A stretch of 64,000 nt of DNA, taken from positions 1-64,000 of the forward strand of contig JASANG010002222.1 in assembly GCA_030248215.1 (NCBI GenBank). Direction: 5' to 3'. Every line of letters starts with the position of its first letter. The first letter of the stretch is position 1. This DNA is from Enoplolaimus lenunculus. Lineage: Eukaryota > Nematoda > Enoplea > Enoplida > Thoracostomopsidae. Below the pieces are notes generated by a model that saw nothing but the letters and a program-made list of their open reading frames with translations, was not told the DNA's origin and searched no databases. The position numbers were made by a program, and so were the translations under genes. Shown piece after piece: positions 38,428 to 50,500 of the stretch.

Positions 38428-41400
38428 TCAGTTTAACCATGCGTTTAAATACTGAGTAATCATCTGACGAGCGGAATTTAGCGATGGAATATCTTCTTTC
38501 CGTGGCGGATACATATTGGCACAATGGGCTGTTCCTTGAATGTATATTGTTGGTCTTTCGGCAGCTGTCGCGTTTGTCAGACCCAGCACATGCCAAGGAT
38601 CTAATGATCCGTTTGGAAATATGACTTTAGTAACCTAAACAACGGACACATTTAGAGGGACCTTTGGGATCCCGTCTTCTCCCTACACAAGTCCAGCAAA
38701 TTCATAAAAGATTAAAATTTTTGTATGGGAAGTGAATATAAAAATAGAATCAGCCTTTTCGCTCGCTCTTTCCAAAGCTAGGGTGCAACCGGAATGTCAG
38801 TTCCGGCATTTTTTGACCTTCCGGTTCCGTTAAATCTCTACCAGAGTTAAAAATTCCCATATTAAATGTTGGTCGATGAAAATTGACACTTTACGAAAAA
38901 AGATGCTAAAAATTAAATAGGTTTCGTTCGTATCGTATATAAACCTTGACAATCGCCGAAAATAAACCACGAAGGTTGATTGCGCTTCCGTGGATTATGA
39001 AAATCTAAAACACAGCAGATAAAATGAATACCTATCTCTAACTATTTTCCGCCTCCTGTTCCGTTTCCGGTATTTTTCAAATTCCACACCCGGTAAATTG
39101 TAATTCCGGTTGCATCCTGATAACCCAACCGGTTAACAATACTCATAATGTTCTCCTCTGCCAATCTCAGGGCTATTTCAGACACCTCAATTTCGCATCT
39201 TTTATTATATAGTCACTACTATTTATGATTCCAACGAAAGCCAAATTTTAGGAAATCATAAAATTAAATAGTGTACCGCAATTTCTTTCGCACCATAATA
39301 AATATTTGTTTCTCGTGCTGCATTTTGTGTGAATTGGTACGTGAAACTACTGCCAAACACATCAGAGCAAATTCGCTGACTAAATCTAAAACAAACAGAT
39401 GGGAAGTTACGAATTGTCATTGATATAACTATGGATTAATGCCAACAATGCAGAATATTAAGAAAAATACTGAACTCCTAACGTTCATGTCGATTTATAT
39501 CCTGTTTAATGCAACTTCCGCAATATCATAATTACACCAGGTAACTAATCTTTTGTGTTGAATGTGAAATTAGTGACGCTGTTCGCCATAAAAGTGCCAC
39601 CTACTGAAGCCAAAACTACGAAATGAAAAAGTGAAATATTTTGGACATGCGGTTGAAAAATTTTCGTCCCCACGGTCCAATTGGGCCGCGTTTATCGCCC
39701 CGTCTTGTGGATCCCATTGTTCTGCGGTACCTAATAACGAAAGGCCATTCTGCGAATCTACTTTACATTGTATTCTTTGTTTAGATAAAATATACTTTTT
39801 TAAGCTAAAATTTGCAAAATTAGTTTCTAAAAACAGGCATTAATATTTTTTAGATTATAGGACTGGTCAAGGTAAAATGTCTTCAACACAACAGGATCCT
39901 TCAAGTGGAAAGTACCTCCCGCCGAAGTTGTGTCCAAACGGCTGATTTGGTGAATCTGACGATTGATAATAGCCAAATTCCGTACAAGTCTGGTAGATCC
40001 ATTGGCGGGCTGAAATCAAATAATTGTAATAGTTTGATAATCTCTGCTATCGTTGCTGGATCACAGCTTATTTTCCGCATACAAATTGTTCAATGGTCTG
40101 GCAAGTAGCAAGCTCAGCATGCGTGCAGATAGTGGAAAAATTTTAAGACGAACGCGGAGCGATTTCACATTGTTTAATACAAGTGAAGCCCAAACTTTTC
40201 TAGAAGGGGGCTGGCCCCCGTCCCTCTTTGACGACGAGCCCGTTTATGTTTTGTAAAGAGGTAAGTATAGTATGTATATAGATGGTACCTGGCTTGTTTT
40301 TACCACGGCTGTTGGAATAATCACTATTAGGTTACATCAAGCTAGTTTCGTTTCTAGCTAAGTTATAGGCTTAACGATTTTCAAGTTTAAAACCATGTAT
40401 CAGTTTTTAAACGAAAAATTTTGAGTAATCATTGATTATGTTGAAATGAGGCCTTCTTCATATTACATTGGCCTAGCAACGCTATTAATTTTTCTAACGC
40501 CACCGCTTAATTTTTCATTAATTTAAGCGTCAGGATCACACAAGTTGAATGCATCAATTCAGTCATAATCAAGAATGCAAAACAATACCCATCGCCAACT
40601 GATGATAGCTGCTACATACATTTGCAAATATGTACAAGGAATAGAAGCTGCGATTACAATTCTGGCCAATGTTACTTTAAGGGGCGTAACAGTAGATTAA
40701 GCGTATTCCTAAGCCTAAGCCTAAGTCTAGCGTTGCAAAACTGTGTTCCTAAGCCTAAGCGTATGCCTAAGCCTAAGCCTACGCCTAAGCCTAAGCAAAA
40801 AATGTAATCGAGAATCTAAATCTACTCTTTTATGGACCCACCAGAAACGTTTACGCCTCTTAAAGTAACATGGGCCACATGTGATTACAAATTGCAATAA
40901 AACATACATGAACCTCCGTTCCACGTTTCGTTTTTTAATTCTTCAACTTCTTTTTCATACGAAAAATCAAAACACGTCTCGTTGTTTGCTTTGATGTAAT
41001 AATTTTGCACGTTAACGTAACGCTGCATTGCACTGGTCACGTTTACTGCCGTCAGTATATCGCATACTTTTGGAATTGTCAAAATATTAGCAGCAATACC
41101 CTTTAATACAAAACATTTTAGTAAAAATATTCCGAAATGAAAACTTTGTGCTCAATTTATAACCTGCCGTGACAGAACTTTCAGTATTTATAAAGAGAAC
41201 GAAAGTAGACGCGGCGATAATTTACCACGTCCGCAACCAAAAGAGGCGAGATGTCGAGGATCGCACCGGCCCGCTCCCATGTTTTTTGAACTCTCTAGCG
41301 ATGTTCATACCCCGTAACAATCCCTGAGAAATGCTGATGCGGTAATGCGTTCTCTCCATATTATACGTTTTTAAATCATTAACTTTAGAACTACTCCTAT

Positions 41401-44400
41401 CCAAGTTACCATAGCATATACTAAGAAGTTAAGCTAAGCTAGGGTTTGCAAAATAATATGAGATAATTTGAAGCTTGCATTACGCTCGGCATTTTTGTGA
41501 TGGCTGTTGCTGTAGGTAAGAACATATTGCGATGTCTATTTATACGAGGATGGGTGGGTTATCGATTGGTACGTAAACTATAAGAGGCAAAGTCAAAATA
41601 TTACTGTGTTTATAAGGACGAATACAGCACATGTTAACAATACAGGCCTGCCTCTAAGCCAAGGCCTAAACCTAAATATCAGCTTCCCAGGTCTCGCGTG
41701 GAGAAACCGCTATAATTAACATGGGTTATAAATCAAGAAAACCAAGCCAAACTATTTAACGTAACTAAAATATTAAAGACAATAATAGCGTTATTCTCAG
41801 CGGTACAATAATTTTTGATATCGAACATTATTAGGAGCCCGATTGGTTAGTCTTAGCCGTATTAACTCTCGTAAACAATTTAAAAATCAATTTTACTCGA
41901 TTGTCGTTGCTATACTGCACGGTATCCATCAGGCTTCCTGCAAGAGTCGAGTAGAAGTTTGACACGTCTAATGGTTTCGTCGTATCTAATTTAGCGCATA
42001 ACCTAGAAAATTTTGGGCTCTTGTCCACTTTCGCCCACGTTTACGCTTAGGCTTACGTCTAGGAAAAGGATTAGCTATGCGTTGTCGTAGGCCTTTGCCT
42101 AAACCTTAACCTTACACGTTGCGGACGAAACTGCACAAGAGCCAAACTTTTGAACATTTGACATTTACTACGAGGTCAAGCAACCGGTGTAACTAAGCGA
42201 AGACGGCCTGATGTAGGCAGAGTCATAAGTTCACGGTTTCATGACTGTTCAGTTGACTTGAACGATTTATAGAACGCACGATGCTATACTTTGAAATGAG
42301 AAATTGTAAGAGAAAGGGCATAGAAACCAATGACACCTAAAATATTAATAGTGAAAATGAATTGATTATTGTTTTACAAAAACACAGTAATTTTAAACTG
42401 TAAAAACTTAAAAAAATAATGAAAAACAAAAAAATGCGCTCTGAGACCTAAACAAGGACGGCGATATCCTCAAAGTGGTCCGAGCTTACAAATCTTTTTG
42501 CCTAATTTGTAATAAGTTTCAATCAGTGTTCTGAAAAAAATGTGAAAAAAATTTGCGCTTTGCGCATATTAGCTTCGCACCATTTATGATTGCATTTTCA
42601 GCGTGTAATCAATTGATTTTCAATTTTACCCCTGTGAAAAAGGTACGCTATCGGCAGTGCCTTTTAGGTTTATCCCCCAGCCGGCGTTTGCCTAAAGATT
42701 TTTAGACTTTTGAAAAATATTACATATTTCAGCTTGTCACAACCTCTCCTGGTCATTCCACGACCAAAATTGAGTTTTTGAAAAATTTGATTGTTTAAGG
42801 TCCCAAGGGCCAAGGTCCCTTTTGGGAACCAAAATTTTTTTGTTAACAAGTTATACCAATTATTTACCATTCGACACAGCTTGCGGAGCTGAGTCCAATT
42901 GTGCTAAGGTTTCCACAATCAAGATCTGGTTAATGAGTTATGGTTAAATAACTGTTTTGGCGCCGCCCCAAATCGTTGGCAGCGTGCCAAATCACTTATT
43001 TGACCATAACTTCTTAGCCAGTGTGGCGTGTAATGACCAGTAAATATTATGAGTAGCTCAAATAGGGTAAAAGTTTTAACATCCAACCATCTATGGGCAA
43101 ACGCTGGCTGGGAGATAACGGAAAAGTTCCCAAAAAGATTGGCATGCGCCCCCTATTAGGCTTTAATATCACCGCCCCTGCACCTAGATTTAACTGGTGC
43201 TATACCGCTGGGCTATAAGTTATTTCTCGTGAACGTAACAGTTAGCGTTCACACTTTTCCAGCTGGGCACTTAAAACGACACTGTATTCCGCAGCCTTTA
43301 TACAGAACGGCAAGACGAGCTGATGAACAAAATCCACCTAGCCTTACCATAGTATTGCCTAGAACCAAACCTTGGTCGGCTCTTGCACACTTTTCCCCAC
43401 ATTTAAGATGCTTAGGGTTAAAGTTTGGGTCAGGCTTAGGCTTAGGAAAATGGTTAAGGCAAAAATTATGTTTAGGCTTTATTAAGACTTTTCTGAAACC
43501 TAAGCTTAAGCCATAGCGTAAATCTAAGATTCTGAGAGAAAAGTTTACCAGAGAACCGTGGTTTCTAAAAGTTTCAAGAAGAACGAAGAAGGACACCTAC
43601 GATTTTACAAGAGTATTTGTGTGTTTACCCGAGTGCTTTTGAAAACTCGTCGATTTTTGCCTGAGTACCGTTCGAATAAAGTTGGCTGATCGCTTGAGTT
43701 GCGTCTGCCACTGTTTGAAGACATTTTGAGCTGTAAGATTTCAACGACGCTGCGACAACTTCCAAGTATTCTGTAAGCATAATGGTTTATAATCAGCCCG
43801 TATCGCATATAGTGGATGATTGCTCGTATACAAGAGAGTGCAATCTGTTAGGTTGTGCGGGGTACAAAATGTACCCGCAGTCGTTGTGTCTTGGTCCTAC
43901 TCTCCTCCGTTTATCGAGGGGAGGGGTGATAACACATGTAATACGCCTGAACCATATGAAGAAAAATTAACATATTTCTATTAAGAATAAAATGGAGCGC
44001 TTTTTTCATTAGCATACTGTGTACTTTCTCTTTTTGCTTAAATTTCAACCCTTCTAAATAAGAGAGGGTAGGCCAGAAATGCAATATGCGCTGGATAGAT
44101 TCGTTTGTACAAAGAATGCACCCAATTGGACGCTTTTGTGTAAAAAAAGTAATAATCCACTCTGGAAAAGAGTATGCAAATGGGTATATTATGTGTAGCA
44201 TAGAATGTAACCAGTGTGCGTTGCGTTTTTACTCGACTCACGTCGTGAAGGTAGGTACTTTGTACAAATATTTAGAATTTGAACTGAAGTCGCTCCTATT
44301 ATAACCTTAAAGACGCCAACGGGTCCGAGCATCATACCAATGCACTACCCGGGTAAAATTAGCCAGAATTTTCGTTTGGGGACACACAAAAACTTTAATT

Positions 44401-46694
44401 ATATAGTGTTTTAATCGTACAAAACAGTCACTAATTTTGACACACAAACCACTAAAGCAATTTCGGTTCAGAATGGAAAAGCACCAACAACTGGTGAGTG
44501 TGAATGAAACGCACAGGAGAGCATAATTTCAACTTATTCAAACATAAAACTTTTTCAAAACCATTGGGGGGCATGGGTCCCTTGGCCCCCTCCCTGGCTA
44601 CGCCCGTGTAAATAATAAACCTTTTTTTGCGATCACTTAAAACGTTGTAATCCTCGATTTAACAAAGCATAACACTTAGGGTGGTGCTATACTTCTTGAC
44701 ATTTTAAATGGCTTCAGGTCGCAGATGATTTAATGCCATCCATAGCCACACAGTGCCGGCCTGCGTTCGTACACGCCTTACCAGAGAAATCAACTTTGGC
44801 TCGAAGCGGGCCGCTTGTTGCCACAGCACCGTTTGAAATATGTGGATACTTCAAACGAAACCAAGCAGAAAGTGCTCCTAAAACAACCATTAACTTTATC
44901 ATCACGACAACTTGCTTCAAAATCAATGGTTTTATCACTAATCAACACAGGCCGTACTCAGAAGCGATCGGAGTTCTTCCTAAACAGTTACGACCCCGAA
45001 TATCGTTTCAAATCAAACATCTAAATTTAATGCTTTACTAATTTAAATTCCACTTGTCTAAACAAAAAACAATTACACCTCTTTGACTCAGTACTGAAAT
45101 TAAGCCTTACTCATGCATTCGATCTCAGTTGAAAATAGCCACAAAATTTACATAAACAAATCGTAAACAATTACATCAGTTAAATTTAAAATCTAACCTG
45201 GATAAGATCCACCGAATGTGATTACCTTTGCATTTGGAACGTTGTATTTCACCTTCATTCCAAGCGCAAAAGTTGCAATATCGTTCAACGCTTGCCGACT
45301 GCTCAGAAATCGTAGATTTGAAACGCTCATATCACTGAAACTTGTATAAGCAAGATGTTAAGTGCCTACAAACAGCTGACTTTTTGCATTGGGTTACATG
45401 CATGGTTAAGAAACTTTACAAGTTGTTTGTCTACAGCTAAGCGCAAGGTCCATGACACATTGCGATAATAATATTTAGAGAATACGCGTAGACGCCACCT
45501 CAAATCACCAAAAAATTGTAAAAAAATCGGCAAACTAATGTTCGTTTGCGGTAAGTATTAAATATAGATTACTTAAACACGTAATTCCTGCCTTACTAAT
45601 ATGCGCGCATACGCCTGGTAGAAGTATCTGATAATAGCCGTTTGCTTAGCTAACACGGCCAAGGCTCTAAATGCGCATCGAAGGACGTAGCGAGGAATAT
45701 GAAAATGGAAACGGTCTGCACCGAAAAAACCATAAAAGTATTAGATTTTAAAACAAAACTGGCAAATCGTTAACGATGGCTCAATGAGACAATGTCGTTA
45801 TTTAATAAAAATAATTTCGGATGAGGGGCTCCAGATCCCTGCCCCCTCTGGGTACGTCTCCGGTCAAAATATAAATTTAAAATGACACGTGGCCCGCAGG
45901 ATTTATTCGGATTCATATATTTACACCTTCCAATAAAGTTAAATTTGCCCAAACGAAACGATAAATTAGACATTTATGACAATTTTAGGACCAAAATGCA
46001 GTATACACACGCCGCGATGCGACTGCGGCACTGAAAAGTATACCACAGCCCTTACGGGGTCGGGTGGCTGTCTCCGTAATAGCGATGTTCCAACTGGAAG
46101 CACAGTGCGTTGAATAATTCTGCGTTTTTTAGCCAATCCGGGGTTCCAGTAGCTTAAATATGAGATAAAATCAAAAGTTCATATCTGAAACATATATAAA
46201 TACATACTAGTCATTGAAACACGTTAGTGTTTACAATATATGTTTCAAGCATCGAGAATGCACGCTTTTTGAAAGTTTTGCAGAATGTTCTCTGCAGGAA
46301 AGCAGAGCTGGAATGAGGTAACTTGCGTATAGAATATCCTAATTAGCCGCTTCGACACCATACACAAATTGGACAGCTAAACGTCTCATTTAAGTTGTTA
46401 TTAAAAGTTTGATTTTTGTAATTTTTCGAAAAAATTGTATTACAAATATGTAATTACCATAGCTAGTTGATATTATTGTGTGATGCTAATGACAGCATGC
46501 AATAGATTACGTGTCCCTGCGATGTTTGTTCTACTGAAAGTGCTAACTTAAAGACACTAATATTTTGTAATAACCTCCCATGCATTATAGCTTTGAACAG
46601 GCTGCTCTTAGGCTAAGGCGTACGCTAAGGAGTAGTCTTAGCATAAAACCTCACCGTATCCCATGTAAAAGAAAGAAACTAGGTAAAAGTGCCC
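38428..46694 (-). CDS. S28-family serine peptidase, left copy (5' end not found)
   Basis: Left mirror of the right-arm S28 gene. Family role: lysosomal or secreted prolyl carboxypeptidase / dipeptidyl-peptidase II / thymus-specific serine protease type enzyme. Exons on the minus strand, 5' to 3', approximately: 46655-46694, 46056-46152, 45198-45334, 44782-44877, 43629-43770, 41897-42002, 40914-41100, 39916-40009, 39278-39386, 38428-38634. The nucleophile Ser is in FGGSYPG, Asp in NGSLDPWH, His in [24 protein letters not shown] and [12 protein letters not shown] are typical of S28. I saw no lesion in these exons, and several exon translations match the right copy exactly. About 404 residues are covered; signal peptide and N-terminal strand are missing. 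It is transcribed away from the palindrome centre and converges on the left calpain. Confidence 0.85.
38780..39118. mobile_element. CAACCGGAAT-ended element, left arm
   Basis: Starts agggtgcaaccggaatgtca and ends aattccggttgcatcct, so the ends are inverted. The interior is rich in TTCCGG. Intronic in the S28 gene, between its last two exons. Confidence 0.8.
40664..40876. mobile_element. CCTAAG-core inverted-repeat element, left arm
   Basis: Ends are inverted: GGCCAATGTTACTTTAAGGG at 40664 and CTTAAAGTAACATGGGCC at 40876. The interior is degenerate CCTAAG tandem (TTAGGC on the other strand). No coding capacity, so a MITE-like element. It lies in an S28 intron. Confidence 0.8.
42009..42146. 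mobile_element. GGCTCTTGT-ended element with CCTAAG core, left arm
   Basis: Inverted ends GGGCTCTTGTCCACTTTCG and CGAAACTGCACAAGAGCC surround CTTAGGC/CCTAAAC-type sequence. It sits right next to the S28 exon at 41897-42002, on its intron acceptor side. Confidence 0.7.
42670..43118. mobile_element. Inverted-repeat element with TTATCTCCCAGCC ends, left arm
   Basis: About 450 bases with terminal inverted repeats of about 23 bases (TTATCTCCCAGCCAGCGTTT type; this copy has one diverged end, tatcccccagccggcgtttg). No transposase. Intronic in the S28 gene. Confidence 0.8.
44275..44348 (-). repeat. tRNA-like relic, left arm
   Basis: Mirror of the A-box/B-box pair at 49944-50016, on the minus strand, in the left S28 intron. 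Confidence 0.4.
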
Positions 46695-47589
46695 CTAGAA
46701 GGGACAGATTGTGATATGTTTCGCTTGAAGCATGTAAAAGAGTTTAAACAAGGGTTAGTTAGACCATAGATCAGTAGGTAATGCTTATAATATTAGCTCC
46801 ATAACTTCTATGAAAATAGTTGTCATCTATATCTTTGACGGCTGCCTTTCAGTGTTAACAAGCTTGCGGTCAGTGAAACAAGAAACATATGGGCCCAGCA
46901 AACTTTCATCTGTTAAGCTATAAATCGACACTATGGGTTTTCAGGGCGTTCTAAAGTACAACTCTCAACATGCCTTTCGTATAACAGTCAGTTGCTTTTT
47001 AACGTTTCTCAATTGAGCGCCAGCAGAACATGTTCTTTGAAATATTTAGCAACGGTTGAATGGTATTTCCCAGATGAATAGCTTAAATATGTCATGACAC
47101 AGAACACAGTTTGGAAAAGTTTCTCGACTTCACATCATCAAATTGTCATGATAAAGATAGGTAAAATATTTGAGCACGTATGCGTGACATTTTTTATTCG
47201 ATAATCAATAGACGCAATTTGTAATCTTGCAATATTGAAATATTTACTAATCAAGTTTTAGAAACATAAATATTTTAAAACTCAAAAAATATCCTCTTCC
47301 AATGAAGAATGCTAGATTAGATCACTTATAAACTGAACATTGTAAAACCCAACAAACGCTAAAATTAAGCGACAGGTGATGTCCGCTGGGCCCATATGTT
47401 TCTTGTTTCACTGACCGCAAGCTTGTTAACACTGAAAGGCAGCCGTCAAACATATAGATGACAACTATTTTCATAGAAGTTATGGAGCTAATATTATAAG
47501 CATTACCTACTGATCTATGGTCTAACTAACCCTTGTTTAAACTCTTTTACATGCTTCAAGCGAAACATATCACAATCTGTCCCTTCTAG
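46695..47589. promoter_or_regulatory. Putative shared 5' region of the two S28 genes
   Basis: About 0.9 kb between the first recognised exons of two divergently transcribed S28 copies, including the 485-bp spacer. By position it should hold promoters or undetected first exons. No TATA box or other element is claimed. Confidence 0.35.
46900..47384. other. Unique 485-bp spacer at palindrome centre
   Basis: The match between arms stops at 46899/47385. The spacer is AT-rich and has no repeat family or exon I recognise. Since the flanking S28 genes point outward, a shared promoter or the missing 5' exon of one copy could sit here, but nothing in the sequence shows either. Confidence 0.85.
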
Positions 47590-50500
47590 GGGCACTTTTA
47601 CCTAGTTTCTTTCTTTTACATGGGATACGGTGAGGTTTTATGCTAAGACTACTTCTAAGCGTACGCCTAAGCCTAAACAAAATATAAAGCAGCCTGTTCT
47701 AAGCTATAATGCATGGGAGGTTATTACAAAATATTACTGTCTTAGTTAGAAATTTCAGTAGAACAAACATCGCAAGGTCACGTAATCTATTGCACGGTGT
47801 CATTAACATCACACAATAATATCGACTAGCTATGGTAATTACATATTTGCAATACAATTTTTTTGAAAAATTACAAAAATCAAACTTTTAATAACAACTT
47901 AAATGAGACGTTTAGCTGTCCAATTTGTGTATGGTGTCGAAGCGGCTAATTAGGATATTCTATACGCAAGTTACCTCATTCCAGCTCTGCTTTCCTGCAG
48001 AGAACATTCTGCAAAACTTTCAAAAAGCGTGCATTCTCGATGCTTGAAACATATATTGTAAACACTAACGTGTTTCAATGACTAGTATGTATTTATATAT
48101 GTTTCAGATATGAACTTTTGATTTTATCTCATATTTAAGCTACTGGAACCCCGGATTGGCTAAAAAACGCAGAATTATTCAACGCACTGTGCTTCCAGTT
48201 GGAACATCGCTATTACGGAGACAGCCACCCGACCCCGTAAGGGCTGTGGTATACTTTTCAGTGCCGCAGTCGCATCGCGGCGTGTGTATACTGCATTTTG
48301 GTCCTAAAATTGTCATAAATGTCTAATTTATCGTTTCGTTTGGGCAAATTTAACTTTATTGGAAGGTGTAAATATATGAATCCGAATAAATCCTGCGGGC
48401 CACGTGTCATTTTAAATTTATATTTTGACCGGAGACGTACCCAGAGGGGGCAGGGATCTGGAGCCCCTCATCCGAAATTATTTTTATTAAATAACGACAT
48501 TGTCTCATTGAGCCATCGTTAACGATTTGCCAGTTTTGTTTTAAAATCTAATACTTTTATGGTTTTTTCGGTGCAGACCGTTTCCATTTCATATTCCTCG
48601 CTACGTCCTTCGATGCGCATTTAGAGCCTTGGCCGTGTTAGCTAAGCAAACGGCTATTATCAGATACTTCTACCAGGCGTATGCGCGCATATTAGTAAGG
48701 CAGGAATTACGTGTTTAAGTAATCTATATTTAATACTTACCGCAAACGAACATTAGTTTGCCGATTTTTTTACAATTTTTTGGTGATTTGAGGTGGCGTC
48801 TACGCGTATTCTCTAAATATTATTATCGCAATGTGTCATGGACCTTGCGCTTAGCTGTAGACAAACAACTTGTAAAGTTTCTTAACCATGCATGTAACCC
48901 AATGCAAAAAGTCAGCTGTTTGTAGGCACTTAACATCTTGCTTATACAAGTTTCAGTGATATGAGCGTTTCAAATCTACGATTTCTGAGCAGTCGGCAAG
49001 CGTTGAACGATATTGCAACTTTTGCGCTTGGAATGAAGGTGAAATACAACGTTCCAAATGCAAAGGTAATCACATTCGGTGGATCTTATCCAGGTTAGAT
49101 TTTAAATTTAACTGATGTAATTGTTTACGATTTGTTTATGTAAATTTTGTGGCTATTTTCAACTGAGATCGAATGCATGAGTAAGGCTTAATTTCAGTAC
49201 TGAGAAAAAGAGGTGTAATTGTTTTTTGTTTAGACAAGTGGAATTTAAATTAGTAAAGCATTAAATTTAGATGTTTGATTTGAAACGATATTCGGGGTCG
49301 TAACTGTTTAGGAAGAACTCCGATCGCTTCTGAGTACGGCCTGTGTTGATTAGTGATAAAACCATTGATTTTGAAGCAAGTTGTCGTGATGATAAAGTTA
49401 ATGGTTGTTTTAGGAGCACTTTCTGCTTGGTTTCGTTTGAAGTATCCACATATTTCAAACGGTGCTGTGGCAACAAGCGGCCCGCTTCGAGCCAAAGTTG
49501 ATTTCTCTGGTAAGGCGTGTACGAACGCAGGCCGGCACTGTGTGGCTATGGATGGCATTAAATCATCTGCGACCTGAAGCCATTTAAAATGTCAAGAAGT
49601 ATAGCACCACCCTAAGTGTTATGCTTTGTTAAATCGAGGATTACAACGTTTTAAGTGATCGCAAAAAAAGGTTTATTATTTACACGGGCGTAGCCAGGGA
49701 GGGGGCCAAGGGACCCATGCCCCCCAATGGTTTTGAAAAAGTTTTATGTTTGAATAAGTTGAAATTATGCTCTCCTGTGCGTTTCATTCACACTCACCAG
49801 TTGTTGGTGCTTTTCCATTCTGAACCGAAATTGCTTTAGTGGTTTGTGTGTCAAAATTAGTGACTGTTTTGTACGATTAAAACACTATATAATTAAAGTT
49901 TTTGTGTGTCCCCAAACGAAAATTCTGGCTAATTTTACCCGGGTAGTGCATTGGTATGATGCTCGGACCCGTTGGCGTCTTTAAGGTTATAATAGGAGCG
50001 ACTTCAGTTCAAATTCTAAATATTTGTAAAAGTACCTACCTTCACGACGTGAGTCGAGTAAAACGCAACGCCACTGGTTACATTCTATGCTACACATAAT
50101 ATACCCATTTGCATACTCTTTTCCAGAGTGGATTATTACTTTTTTTACACAAAAGCGTCCAATTGGGTGCATTGTTTGTACAAACGAATCTATCCAGCGC
50201 ATATTGCATTTCTGGCCTACCCTCTCTTATTTAGAAGGGTTGAAATTTAAGCAAAAAGAGAAAGTACACAGTATGCTAATGAAAAAAGCGCTCCATTTTA
50301 TTCTTAATAGAAATATGTTAATTTTTCTTCATATGGTTCAGGCGTATTACATGTGTTATCACCCCTCCCCCCGATAAACGGAGGAGAGAGGACCAAGACA
50401 CAACGACTGCGGGTACATTTTGTACCCCGCACAACCTAACAGATTGCACTCTCTTATACGAGCAATCATCCACTATATGCGATACGGGCTGATTATAAAC

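Larger units (their letters stand above)
30293..46899 (+). repeat. Left arm of giant inverted repeat (about 16.6 kb)
   Basis: Reverse complement of 47385-64000. Near the centre, paired positions sum to 94284 (the gggcccagc at 46891-46899 pairs with gctgggccc at 47385-47393). At the far end 64000 pairs with 30293, so net length differs by only about 9 bases. The arm holds most of the calpain, the whole recognisable S28 gene and all their intronic repeats. The arm probably continues left of 30293, but its partner lies outside the window. Confidence 0.97.

Noticed and set aside
40622-40924. Lys/Pro- and Arg/Leu-rich frames
   Set aside because: They are translations of the CCTAAG tandem core of a MITE-like element.
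43170-43225. Second tRNA-like D-arm (tagcccagcggtatagc on the minus strand)
   Set aside because: Only the A-box half is present; no B box at proper distance.
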